Shown here in pieces: positions 1 to 5,907 of a stretch of DNA of 5,907 nucleotides. The stretch covers positions 1 through 5,907 of the forward strand of contig DPJQ01000155.1 in the NCBI GenBank assembly GCA_003542935.1, given 5' to 3'. A program made the translations under genes and the position numbers. Source of the DNA: Lachnospiraceae bacterium. GTDB lineage: Bacteria > Bacillota > Clostridia > Lachnospirales > Lachnospiraceae. The notes under the pieces are model-generated. The model searched no databases. It was not told where the DNA came from and worked only from the letters and a program-made list of their open reading frames with translations. Within the stretch, counting starts at the first letter, position 1, and every line of letters starts with the position of its first letter.

Positions 1-25
1 CCTGCAGACAGTTGCAGCCATAAAA

Positions 26-1276
26 TTACTCGGCCGGCTTGTAGATATATTTTCCATGGTTTACATCACGGAGAGCTTTTTTCATCTCATCGTCCGATGT
101 CTTTCTCGGATAGCTGGGGAGATCCCGCCCCGCAAACTGCATATCTATGATTCTGTCACACAGCTCATCCGGGCATCCTCCCTCAATACCGCGGGATTTT
201 GCGTATTCGTCCATGGTCATATTATTCATAATATTCAGATCATAATTCAGTTTCATCAGTTTTTTCACCATGATATCCAGGTCAAAATCTTTGTATGCAA
301 CCATCTCTGTCGGCCACATGGCATTGAAAACTTTCCAGAATTTCTCCTTTTTATTTTCACCGTTCCATTCCACAAACCACGGCAGCAGGATGGCGCAGGC
401 ATCACCGTGGGATATGTGCAGCAGCTCTGTAATCGGATGGTTGGAAGCATGGATCTGGGCGATGGAAGCACAGTTCCAGGAAAATCCCGCAAACATGGCC
501 CCCCGGCAGATCGCGTCCGCCGCATCCTCCTCGGCGGGATTGCGGACATACCTCACAATGTTCGGCCCGATCAGCTCGACGGCACGTAGTGCGCACATTT
601 CAGAAAATTCTGTCGCCGCGCGGCATACATAGGACTCGATCGCCTGCACCAGAGCGTCCATAGCCGTCGCCGCCGCCACATGAGCCGGCAGCGTTGCCAG
701 AAGATCGGGATCCTCAATTGCGTACTGCGGAAGGATGCAGTCATGTTTCGGAACCATCTTGTGCCCTTTGGCATCGGTAATTACCGCATTGCGGATGACC
801 TCCGAGCCCGTACCGCAGGTCGTCGGAATACAGATCATCGGGTATGTCTTCCACGGGCAGGGCGCGTTCGAAGCCATGTTGAACAGAATCGGCTCAATCT
901 GGTCAATTGTCTTATCGCTCTCGCCGATCATGGCAATACCCTTGGCGCTGTCCATGGCGGAACCGCCGCCCACAGCAATCATGGCATCCGCCTTCATTTC
1001 ACGGTACATTTTCAGACCGATCTTCTCAATATCCGACTGCAGCGGATTCGGTTTAATTTCCGAGTAAATCTGATAAGCCAGGCCCGCGCTCTCCACGATT
1101 TTGATAATTCCATCGGCGCCGCCGGCCTTTAAAACACCAGGGTCAATCACCAAAAGAACCCTTTCCCATCCTTCATCTTTACAGATCTTCGGAATCATGG
1201 AAATAGAACCCTTTCCTACATACACATACCCTTTCACATTGATCGGTCTGTATTTCTCCAATACTCTTTTTGCCAT
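26..1276 (-). CDS. Iron-type (group III) alcohol dehydrogenase family protein, 416 aa
   Basis: Cytoplasmic NAD(P)-dependent oxidoreductase of the Fe-ADH family, which interconverts alcohols and aldehydes/ketones using a divalent metal. Visible motifs: the nucleotide-binding loop GGGSAMDSAKG (residues 103-113), PTTCGTGSEV (151-160), and an HASNHP...HISHG segment (276-291). By family comparison with FucO, the metal ligands should be D207, position 211, H276 and H290, with H280 as the nearby conserved His; spacing matches exactly. Position 211 is Gln (codon CAG at 644-646) instead of His, in DALVQAIES. The length is slightly above the usual 380-400 aa, with an insertion-like stretch around residues 310-360. 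The start is well supported by an AAGGAGGT site at 1283-1290, 6 nt from ATG. It is last in the predicted operon, 61 bp after the UbiD gene. The substrate is unknown; maleylacetate reductases are distant relatives, but this protein is longer and has ordinary ADH motifs. Family assignment is secure, the reaction is not. Confidence 0.93.
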   Translation of the reverse strand: MAKRVLEKYRPINVKGYVYVGKGSISMIPKICKDEGWERVLLVIDPGVLKAGGADGIIKIVESAGLAYQIYSEIKPNPLQSDIEKIGLKMYREMKADAMIAVGGGSAMDSAKGIAMIGESDKTIDQIEPILFNMASNAPCPWKTYPMICIPTTCGTGSEVIRNAVITDAKGHKMVPKHDCILPQYAIEDPDLLATLPAHVAAATAMDALVQAIESYVCRAATEFSEMCALRAVELIGPNIVRYVRNPAEEDAADAICRGAMFAGFSWNCASIAQIHASNHPITELLHISHGDACAILLPWFVEWNGENKKEKFWKVFNAMWPTEMVAYKDFDLDIMVKKLMKLNYDLNIMNNMTMDEYAKSRGIEGGCPDELCDRIIDMQFAGRDLPSYPRKTSDDEMKKALRDVNHGKYIYKPAE

Positions 1277-1337
1277 CGTCTGACCTCCTTATATTGTTTT
1301 TTTGCCTGTGTTTTTATTCTCCACAACACTGCCGTTT

Positions 1338-2810
1338 TTACAGATCCGGGCACCATTTCCTGTAGTCCAGCTCCATAAACTGTGACCGACGGAACTTATT
1401 CTTCTGTTCATATGGCACGGTACAGTCAAAAATCGTCTTGCAGGAAAGTCCGTTGTCGCGAAGATTCAGATTGTACTCCTGCTTCTGGCTCGGATCCAGC
1501 GGATGGCACCGAACGCCCGGAATAAAAATCGTATCCAGGTCTCCCTGGTACCTGGTGTTCAGCGCCCATACCACATCATTCATATCGAAGGGATCCACAT
1601 CCTCATCGACCAGAATGATATGTTTCAGCTCTGAAAATGCTGCGAAAGCCAGAAGCGCTGCCTGACGCTGTCTCCCTTCATCGCTCGGCATGCTCTTTTT
1701 GAACTGAAGGACGGCCATGTATTTCCCTCCCCCCGGCGGGCAGCAGTATACGTTCCTGAGTTTACCCGGCATGGCTTTTTCTACCATCTGCAGAATACTG
1801 GCTTCCGTCGGTATACCGGCCATATTGACATGCTCTTCACTGGGGCCGATACAGGTCTGCATGATCGGCTGACGCCGATGCGTGACTGCCTTGACCTTGA
1901 TCAGGGGCACGGACGGATTGGCCGCTCCTGTATAGCCGGGGAATTCCGGCATGGCTTTGCCGCTGTTTGTCGTAATATCTTCCCGGATGTAGCTGTTGGG
2001 AACCAATTCTCCCTCAATGACATACTCCGCATTGGCGATACATTTCTCATGAATCGTAAGACACTGAGTCAATTCCACGGGCTTTTTCCTCAGCGCACCG
2101 GCCGCCTGGAGTTCATTATATCCAAGGGGTGTTGTCGGCGGCTCAAAGCACGCGGCGATTTCAATGGCGGGATCCACACCTATGCTGATCGAGATCGGAA
2201 GCGGCCTGCCCGCTTTCTCCGCCTTCTCGCGGAATACATTGAGGTGTCTGGCTCCCGGCACAAAATACATGGAAATCTCATCTTTTGTCTGCAGGCACAA
2301 TCTGTGAATGGTGATGTCGGAAACGCTCTCATCATCCGGGTCAGAAGCGTAGCACATGCCCATGGTGATATACGGTCCGGCATCCTCCGGCGTATTGGTA
2401 GGAGCCGGAAGCAGCTTTCTGATATCAAACCCGTCCTCCGTGGCAAAATGTTTCACTTCCTGACACGCTGCCTGCGCATTGGGAACGACCACAGGGGCAA
2501 TCGGATTCTTCACCGCTTCATTCAAGGCAAATCCCAATCTCTCCGGCTTTTCATTCAGAAGAAGGCCAACTCTTTTCCTTGAAGCCAAAAGTCCGATCAG
2601 AACTTTTGCGTCGGGATGCCCCTTTACATTATTAAACTGCAGAGCAGGGCCCTCTTTGGTAGGGCGCATAACCGTGCCTCCCGCACCCACATAGCGGTAA
2701 ATACCCGCAATCTCTGCCACCGGATCAGCTTCCACATCCGTCTGGGCATACTGGCCGGGCACTGTTTTCAAAAATTCAACCGCGTCTCTCAAACTATATA
2801 TATCTGCCAT
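1338..2810 (-). CDS. lpdC-like: UbiD-family prFMN-dependent decarboxylase, LpdC (gallate decarboxylase)-like, 490 aa
   Basis: Probable non-oxidative, reversible decarboxylase of a hydroxylated aromatic acid, using prenylated FMN made by the UbiX protein encoded two genes upstream. From memory it resembles Lactiplantibacillus LpdC along its whole length: IYRYVGAGGTVMRPT (37-51), FNNVKGHPD (59-67), APTNTPEDAGPYIT (136-149), SDITIHR (164-170), FEPPTTPLGYNE (222-233), GKAMPEFPGY (284-293), IGPSEEHVNMAGIPTEASIL (321-340), VDEDVDPFDMNDV (401-413). Compared with fungal Fdc1, R170 fits the catalytic Arg, H189 and E233 fit metal/cofactor ligands, and E289 fits the catalytic acid. D165 stands where most UbiD proteins have Asn, and G284 where they have the first Glu of EGPFGE; both look like traits of the LpdC subgroup rather than damage. 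AAGGAGG at 2817-2823, 6 nt from ATG, fixes the start. Candidate substrates are gallate, protocatechuate or a relative; the exact acid is inferred. No lpdD-like small gene is present in the window. Confidence 0.9.
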   Translation of the reverse strand: MADIYSLRDAVEFLKTVPGQYAQTDVEADPVAEIAGIYRYVGAGGTVMRPTKEGPALQFNNVKGHPDAKVLIGLLASRKRVGLLLNEKPERLGFALNEAVKNPIAPVVVPNAQAACQEVKHFATEDGFDIRKLLPAPTNTPEDAGPYITMGMCYASDPDDESVSDITIHRLCLQTKDEISMYFVPGARHLNVFREKAEKAGRPLPISISIGVDPAIEIAACFEPPTTPLGYNELQAAGALRKKPVELTQCLTIHEKCIANAEYVIEGELVPNSYIREDITTNSGKAMPEFPGYTGAANPSVPLIKVKAVTHRRQPIMQTCIGPSEEHVNMAGIPTEASILQMVEKAMPGKLRNVYCCPPGGGKYMAVLQFKKSMPSDEGRQRQAALLAFAAFSELKHIILVDEDVDPFDMNDVVWALNTRYQGDLDTIFIPGVRCHPLDPSQKQEYNLNLRDNGLSCKTIFDCTVPYEQKNKFRRSQFMELDYRKWCPDL

Positions 2811-2841
2811 GGTAAGCCTCCTTTTTTATCTGATTTACACT

Positions 2842-3828
2842 CTAATGAATCAAAGCGGCTTTTGCCAGCGCCGCCTCTTTTTGGGGACCCACGATCCGCC
2901 AGTATTCCTCCATAAATACGTCCGGATGGGTAATTAAAAAGGATCTCCAGGCCAGATAGCTCCCTCCCGGGGCGAGCTCCGTCAGCACCCGCCGTACTTC
3001 CTCTCTGGTCTGTTCGACGGTACAGTTCTCATTATCCAAAATATCCACGTTATCAAAACCGCCGCAAAAACAAATATTTTTGCCGTATTTATCTTTCAGT
3101 TCTTTTGGGTCGTTGCTCACCTGAACCGGATGGGCTCCGTCCACCCCCAGCTCAACAATATCAGGAAAAATCGGCTTGTAATAGCCGCAGCCGTGAAGAA
3201 TGTAAAACAGGCCGCAGTCATGAGCCGTATCCACCAGCCTTTTCAGCTGCGGTTTGATCATTTCCCTCCAGATCGCCGGACTGAACATCATGGACTGCTT
3301 TGCACCGTAATCATCAAAAATCATGACTGCGTCCGGCTTATAATACTGAGCGATCTTCCGGATCAGCGCACACCGGTAGTCGGTAAACACCCTGAACCAC
3401 TCCTCCATCTCTTCCGGCTCTTCCAGGAGAGCCATAAGGACTTCCTGAAACCCCATCATGATGTGGGCGCGCTCGAACATACCGTTATACATCTGTACGA
3501 TCGAAAATTTGTTTTCTCTGTCCCATTTTGCCGTATCCTTTGCGGCCAGGGCTTCCCAATCCCGATTCTCCAGATCCGGGAATACCAGATCATGCCATTC
3601 TTCAATATCCTGAAAGGCTCTGTAACCGGGGCGGACAACGGGCCCCCGGGACTCTTTATCATATACAAACTCTACGCCAAATTCATCCCGCCCCTCCGTT
3701 GTGCCCTCATAGCGCTCCTGAACCGCCTGCTGCAGGACAACATCACAATCCGTGATATTGTTAGGAATCCAGTACGGCTCCTCATGTTTCATAGCCAAAA
3801 GCACATTATCTCTCGGTCTGATGGTCAT
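2842..3828 (-). CDS. Uroporphyrinogen decarboxylase-superfamily protein (MtaA/HemE fold), putative methyltransferase, 328 aa
   Basis: TIM-barrel protein of the HemE/MtaA/CmuA superfamily. The N-terminus (RPRDNVLLAMKHEEPYWIP, residues 4-22) follows the 'R..vl.al.heePd.iP' pattern of the non-haem branch. It lacks the Arg-rich substrate motif of true HemE. Other family marks are FDDYGAKQSMMFSP (171-184) followed by REMIKPQLKRL (188-198), LHGCG (211-215), CFCGGFD (253-259) and LAPGGSYLA (285-293). Relatives such as MtaA bind zinc with HxC plus a later Cys; here H212 and C214 fit HxC, while the later position is Gly/Ser and C253/C255 may substitute. In anaerobes such proteins often move methyl groups between O-methyl or N-methyl substrates, corrinoid proteins and tetrahydrofolate. 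Next to UbiD/UbiX, demethylation of a methoxylated aromatic acid is plausible, but no corrinoid-protein gene lies in the window. The start is supported by AAAGGAGG at 3841-3848, with a rather long 12-nt spacer. Family call is firm, function tentative. Confidence 0.85.
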   Translation of the reverse strand: MTIRPRDNVLLAMKHEEPYWIPNNITDCDVVLQQAVQERYEGTTEGRDEFGVEFVYDKESRGPVVRPGYRAFQDIEEWHDLVFPDLENRDWEALAAKDTAKWDRENKFSIVQMYNGMFERAHIMMGFQEVLMALLEEPEEMEEWFRVFTDYRCALIRKIAQYYKPDAVMIFDDYGAKQSMMFSPAIWREMIKPQLKRLVDTAHDCGLFYILHGCGYYKPIFPDIVELGVDGAHPVQVSNDPKELKDKYGKNICFCGGFDNVDILDNENCTVEQTREEVRRVLTELAPGGSYLAWRSFLITHPDVFMEEYWRIVGPQKEAALAKAALIH

Positions 3829-3840
3829 AGCTGTCTTTAA

Positions 3841-3848
3841 CCTCCTTT
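3841..3848 (-). promoter_or_regulatory. Ribosome-binding site of the HemE-like gene, long spacer
   Basis: AAAGGAGG on the minus strand, 12 nt from the ATG at 3826-3828. The core is near perfect, but the spacing is longer than the 6 nt seen for the two following genes. No in-frame ATG, GTG or TTG lies at a better distance between the site and this ATG, except an in-frame TTA that cannot initiate. Confidence 0.7.
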
Positions 3849-3867
3849 CGACTGCAGGAATACCGGC

Positions 3868-4425
3868 CTACCACCGTTTGAAACATTTCGGTTCTATTCC
3901 CAGCCGTTCCACGCATTTACAGGCCATATGATGCACCATATCCTCTATTGTCTCCGGTCTATTGTAAAACGTCATCATCAGAGGCATGATATCCGCCCCC
4001 ATCTCCCACAGCTCCTTCATGTTGCGGAGATGAATGCCGTTAAAAGGTGTTTCCCGGACAGCCAGTACGAGTTTCCTTCTCTCCTTGAGTACCACGTCCG
4101 CGGCACGCAAAAGCAGGGAATCACTGAAACCGCCGGCAATCCCCGCCACGGTTTTCATACTGCATGGGACAATGACCATGCCCTCTGTCCGAAATGTCCC
4201 GCTGGCGATCCTGCTCTCAATCCGGTCATTTGGATAGACTACATCCGCAGCCTTCTCCAGGGCATCCGGCCCATAGGTACATTCCAGCTCTGCTGTGCGT
4301 TTTGCACTGTCAGACATAACCAGATGGCTCTCAAAACCGTCCGTATCTGCGATCAGCTCCAACACCTCCCGCGCCACATCTATCCCGCTGGCGCCGGTAA
4401 CGCCTACAATAATCCGTTTACTCAT
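3868..4425 (-). CDS. ubiX: UbiX-type flavin prenyltransferase, 185 aa
   Basis: Flavin prenyltransferase: attaches a dimethylallyl group to FMN to give prenylated FMN, the cofactor of UbiD decarboxylases; cytosolic and usually dodecameric. Motifs in order: IIVGVTGASG (5-14, FMN phosphate loop), HLVMSDSAKRT (34-44), E48, ASGTF (74-78), GMVIVPCSMKTVAGIAGG (82-99), RAADVVLKERRKLVLAVRETP (107-127), IHLRNM (131-136) and TFYNRPETIEDMV (152-164). Residues corresponding to the catalytic/prenyl-phosphate set of Pseudomonas UbiX (S38, E48, K114, R124, E125, Y154) are all visible. The segment after GASG reads IDVAREVLE rather than the usual xIYGxRLLE, losing the usual Tyr. I chose ATG at 4423-4425: the protein then begins like other UbiX proteins and has AAGGA upstream. 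A longer frame from 4482 adds 19 unrelated residues and runs through a hairpin. It most likely serves the LpdC-like decarboxylase, with the HemE-like gene lying between them. Confidence 0.94.
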   Translation of the reverse strand: MSKRIIVGVTGASGIDVAREVLELIADTDGFESHLVMSDSAKRTAELECTYGPDALEKAADVVYPNDRIESRIASGTFRTEGMVIVPCSMKTVAGIAGGFSDSLLLRAADVVLKERRKLVLAVRETPFNGIHLRNMKELWEMGADIMPLMMTFYNRPETIEDMVHHMACKCVERLGIEPKCFKRW

Positions 4426-4435
4426 CCGCAGCCCA

Positions 4436-4440
4436 TCCTT
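4436..4440 (-). promoter_or_regulatory. Ribosome-binding site that decides the ubiX start
   Basis: AAGGA on the minus strand, 10 nt upstream of ATG at 4423-4425. It is weaker than the AAGGAGG sites of the three downstream genes, which suggests lower translation of the cofactor-making enzyme. It supports the 185-residue form over the longer in-frame start at 4482. Confidence 0.65.
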
Positions 4441-4455
4441 TTTTAATAGAAAGTA

Positions 4456-4479
4456 CGGCTTCCCTTTCCAAAGAAGCCG
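4456..4479 (-). other. Perfect 7-bp inverted repeat (mRNA hairpin) in the gap upstream of ubiX
   Basis: Arms CGGCTTC (4456-4462) and GAAGCCG (4473-4479) flank a 10-nt spacer. In the transcript the stem can gain one outer G-U pair. It lies in the 110-bp gap between the FAD oxidoreductase stop and the ubiX start, about 30 nt before the ATG. On the minus strand it is followed by TACTTTC and then an A-run, not a U-tract, so it is not a typical intrinsic terminator. It may be an mRNA-processing or stability element separating the first gene from the rest, or chance. A second, tighter repeat, CGCAG-ca-CTGCG, lies at 4504-4515. The remainder of the gap shows nothing recognisable. Confidence 0.5.
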
Positions 4480-4535
4480 CACAGTTTCCTACAGATTACC
4501 GTCCGCAGCACTGCGAACAGCCATTTCTATCTTTC

Positions 4536-5907
4536 TCAGATTTTTGTTTCAAACAAAATTGCTCCCTGATCAAGGAGAATCTGTTGCAGCTCTTTGATAT
4601 CCTCCTGCAGCTTCCTCGGAGTCTTTCCTTTCTTCACGGAAAGCGCCGCGGCTGCGCCTGCCGCCTGCCCTGTTACCATGGTCTGATGCAAATATCTGAG
4701 ATACGCCGGCCTGTCCGTAGAGACACATTTTCCCGCGGCCAGAAGGTTGTCGATCTTCTTCGGAAGCAGACATCTGTACGGAATATCGTAGGATTTTCCG
4801 TCCTTCGGAAATGCCAGGTCATTGTGTTTCTGATCCTTTCCGGCCACTACGGAAAGGGTATCCATACCCGCCACATGATAACCGCCCGCCTTGAAGGAGG
4901 ATTTTCCGATGGTATCTTCAAACTGCTGAGCCGCCTCCACATCATCACGGGTCAAAACATACTCGCCCACGATTCTCGGGCCTTCGCGAAGGCGAAGCTC
5001 GGTACATGTCCTGGTAATATAGGCATTTTCAAAGCCGGGAACATATTTTTTGAAGAAATTCCAGGCGATCTTGTTCTGTTTGCGGCATTCGATATTGCAC
5101 CGTGTCAGATCCCACGCATCTGTGGGAAGCGCATGGTCAACCTGGGAAGAGTGCTGGAAATGGGCCTGGATATGCCCTCCTTCCTTCGGCGTCAGGAAAA
5201 AGCCTGCACCGGAGTACGGGTGCCAGTCTCCGTTTTTCAATGCCATATCGCGCAGCTCATAGAAGCCCATGAGCTCGCCCAGGTCCGTTACTTTATAACA
5301 CTTGCGGTAATATTCTAAGACTTCTTCTCTCGTGTTTGCGTCTTCATAGGGGAAGATGAGCTGTTTGAAAGAAAACTGTTCCGGATTCGTACGGATATAC
5401 CACAGCAGCTTGTCCCAGTCAACACCGTCAACGGTGAACGCCAGTGTGTGCGGCTGCACGGTCTCCCTGTCCACACACTCGGTTTCCGCGCCGGCCTGCA
5501 TGGACACATACCCCTCGCCGGTACAGTCAATGAGAATCTGTCCGCGGATCGTATTGCGTCCGTTTGCATTCTCCACCACAACACCCGTAACGGTATCGCC
5601 GTCTTTCTCAACACCGACCACCAGCGTATCTAAGAGCAGCTCCACACCTTCCTCTTCACACATATCAAAGGCCAGCATGACCCACCAGTCCGGATCGATA
5701 TAGGAGAAAGTATAGCCGGCTTTCGCACGGATATCCGACCGCCACTCGGGAAGGGCGTGCCCCTGGGCCAGCAGTCTGTCATAGGTCTCTTTTACAATAC
5801 CGGCAACGTCCCTCTCGCCTTTCATGTTGAAAAGCCGGGCGTAGGCGAATCCGGGAGGGCCGGAAAGGCTCATCTGACCGCCCAGAACACCGGTCTTTTC
5901 GATCAGC
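4536..5907 (-). CDS. FAD-dependent oxidoreductase (PF12831 type), N-terminus truncated by window edge
   Basis: Flavoprotein of the FAD_oxidored family, soluble, substrate unknown. The frame stays open to the right edge: 11 codons (5874-5906) precede the first in-window Met (5871-5873) and read LIEKTGVLGGQ, the normal family continuation after the first strand of the FAD fold. The real start and the GxGxxG loop are therefore outside, probably some 30 residues upstream. Counting from the Met at 5873: YIDPDWW (59-65), a two-stranded region ending in the second FAD motif LIDCTGEGYVSMQAGAE (114-130), LREGPRIVGEYVLTRDDV (295-312), and the C-terminal FAD cap IPYRCLLPKKIDNLLAAGKC (364-383) followed by QTMVTGQAAGAAAALS (397-412). 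No haem-binding CxxCH motif or membrane segment is seen. It is the first visible gene of the cluster, 110 bp before ubiX. Members of this family are annotated broadly, so a role in reducing or oxidising an intermediate of the aromatic pathway is only inference. Confidence 0.9.
   Translation of the reverse strand, partial: LIEKTGVLGGQMSLSGPPGFAYARLFNMKGERDVAGIVKETYDRLLAQGHALPEWRSDIRAKAGYTFSYIDPDWWVMLAFDMCEEEGVELLLDTLVVGVEKDGDTVTGVVVENANGRNTIRGQILIDCTGEGYVSMQAGAETECVDRETVQPHTLAFTVDGVDWDKLLWYIRTNPEQFSFKQLIFPYEDANTREEVLEYYRKCYKVTDLGELMGFYELRDMALKNGDWHPYSGAGFFLTPKEGGHIQAHFQHSSQVDHALPTDAWDLTRCNIECRKQNKIAWNFFKKYVPGFENAYITRTCTELRLREGPRIVGEYVLTRDDVEAAQQFEDTIGKSSFKAGGYHVAGMDTLSVVAGKDQKHNDLAFPKDGKSYDIPYRCLLPKKIDNLLAAGKCVSTDRPAYLRYLHQTMVTGQAAGAAAALSVKKGKTPRKLQEDIKELQQILLDQGAILFETKI

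Noticed and set aside
1277..1337. Possible terminator between the UbiD and Fe-ADH genes (GTGTT...AACAC)
   Set aside because: The stem is only 5 bp with a wide loop and is followed by an A-rich, not U-rich, stretch in the transcript; the gap mainly holds the strong ribosome-binding site of the next gene.
1830..2582. 250-codon open frame on the plus strand (also others at 3130-3840 and 4584-5318)
   Set aside because: They lie wholly antisense to strongly supported genes, show no recognisable motifs and have low-complexity, His/Arg/Ser-rich composition typical of shadow frames.
2842..3828. Calling this gene hemE (haem biosynthesis)
   Set aside because: The N-terminal Arg-rich coproporphyrinogen-binding motif of HemE is missing, the HxC motif and N-terminus fit the methyltransferase-like branch, and the neighbours are not haem genes.
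4426..4482. Longer ubiX start giving 19 extra N-terminal residues
   Set aside because: The extra residues do not resemble any UbiX N-terminus and overlap the intergenic hairpin; the internal ATG has an AAGGA site and yields a standard UbiX beginning.
4542..4558. Perfect palindrome TTTTGTTT-c-AAACAAAA at the end of the FAD oxidoreductase gene
   Set aside because: It is AT-only apart from three bases, has a one-base spacer that cannot form an RNA hairpin loop as it stands, and lies within coding codons; chance is a sufficient explanation.
5871..5873. ATG as the start of the FAD oxidoreductase
   Set aside because: The frame remains open to the window edge and the upstream codons (LIEKTGVLGGQ) are typical internal family sequence, so the true start is outside the window.

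Overview
The window is a compact, single-strand catabolic gene cluster. It holds five protein genes, all on the minus strand and transcribed from the right edge towards position 1. In transcription order they are: a PF12831-type FAD-dependent oxidoreductase (N-terminus cut by the right edge), a UbiX-type flavin prenyltransferase, a HemE/MtaA-superfamily (uroporphyrinogen decarboxylase-like) protein, a UbiD-family decarboxylase of the LpdC (gallate decarboxylase) type, and an iron-type (group III) alcohol dehydrogenase. Gaps are 110, 39, 31 and 61 bp. No convincing intrinsic terminator lies between the genes, so they probably form one operon whose promoter and regulator lie beyond the right edge. 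No RNA gene, mobile element, CRISPR array or long non-coding stretch was seen.

Organism: the strong AAGGAGG ribosome-binding sites, moderate GC content and this family combination suggest an anaerobic Firmicute, probably a Clostridia/Lachnospiraceae-like gut or sediment bacterium. This is inference from style; there is no phylogenetic marker.

How the genes may work together: UbiX makes prenylated FMN, the cofactor UbiD enzymes need. The UbiD protein matches, from memory, the Lactiplantibacillus gallate decarboxylase LpdC almost throughout and at the same length, including unusual active-site segments (SDITIHR, GKAMPEFPGY). The pair therefore probably decarboxylates a hydroxylated aromatic acid (gallate, protocatechuate or similar). 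The HemE-like protein is not a haem enzyme. It looks like the methyltransferases that feed methyl groups to corrinoid proteins, which raises the possibility that the substrate is O-methylated (vanillate/syringate type) and is demethylated before decarboxylation. The FAD oxidoreductase and the alcohol dehydrogenase would supply redox steps whose substrates cannot be read from the sequence.

Most notable oddities: the alcohol dehydrogenase has Gln where the second metal-ligand His normally sits; the HemE-like protein has an HxC motif but lacks the usual late third Cys and has a CxC instead; and a perfect 7-bp hairpin precedes ubiX. The five-gene combination does not correspond to a pathway I recognise.
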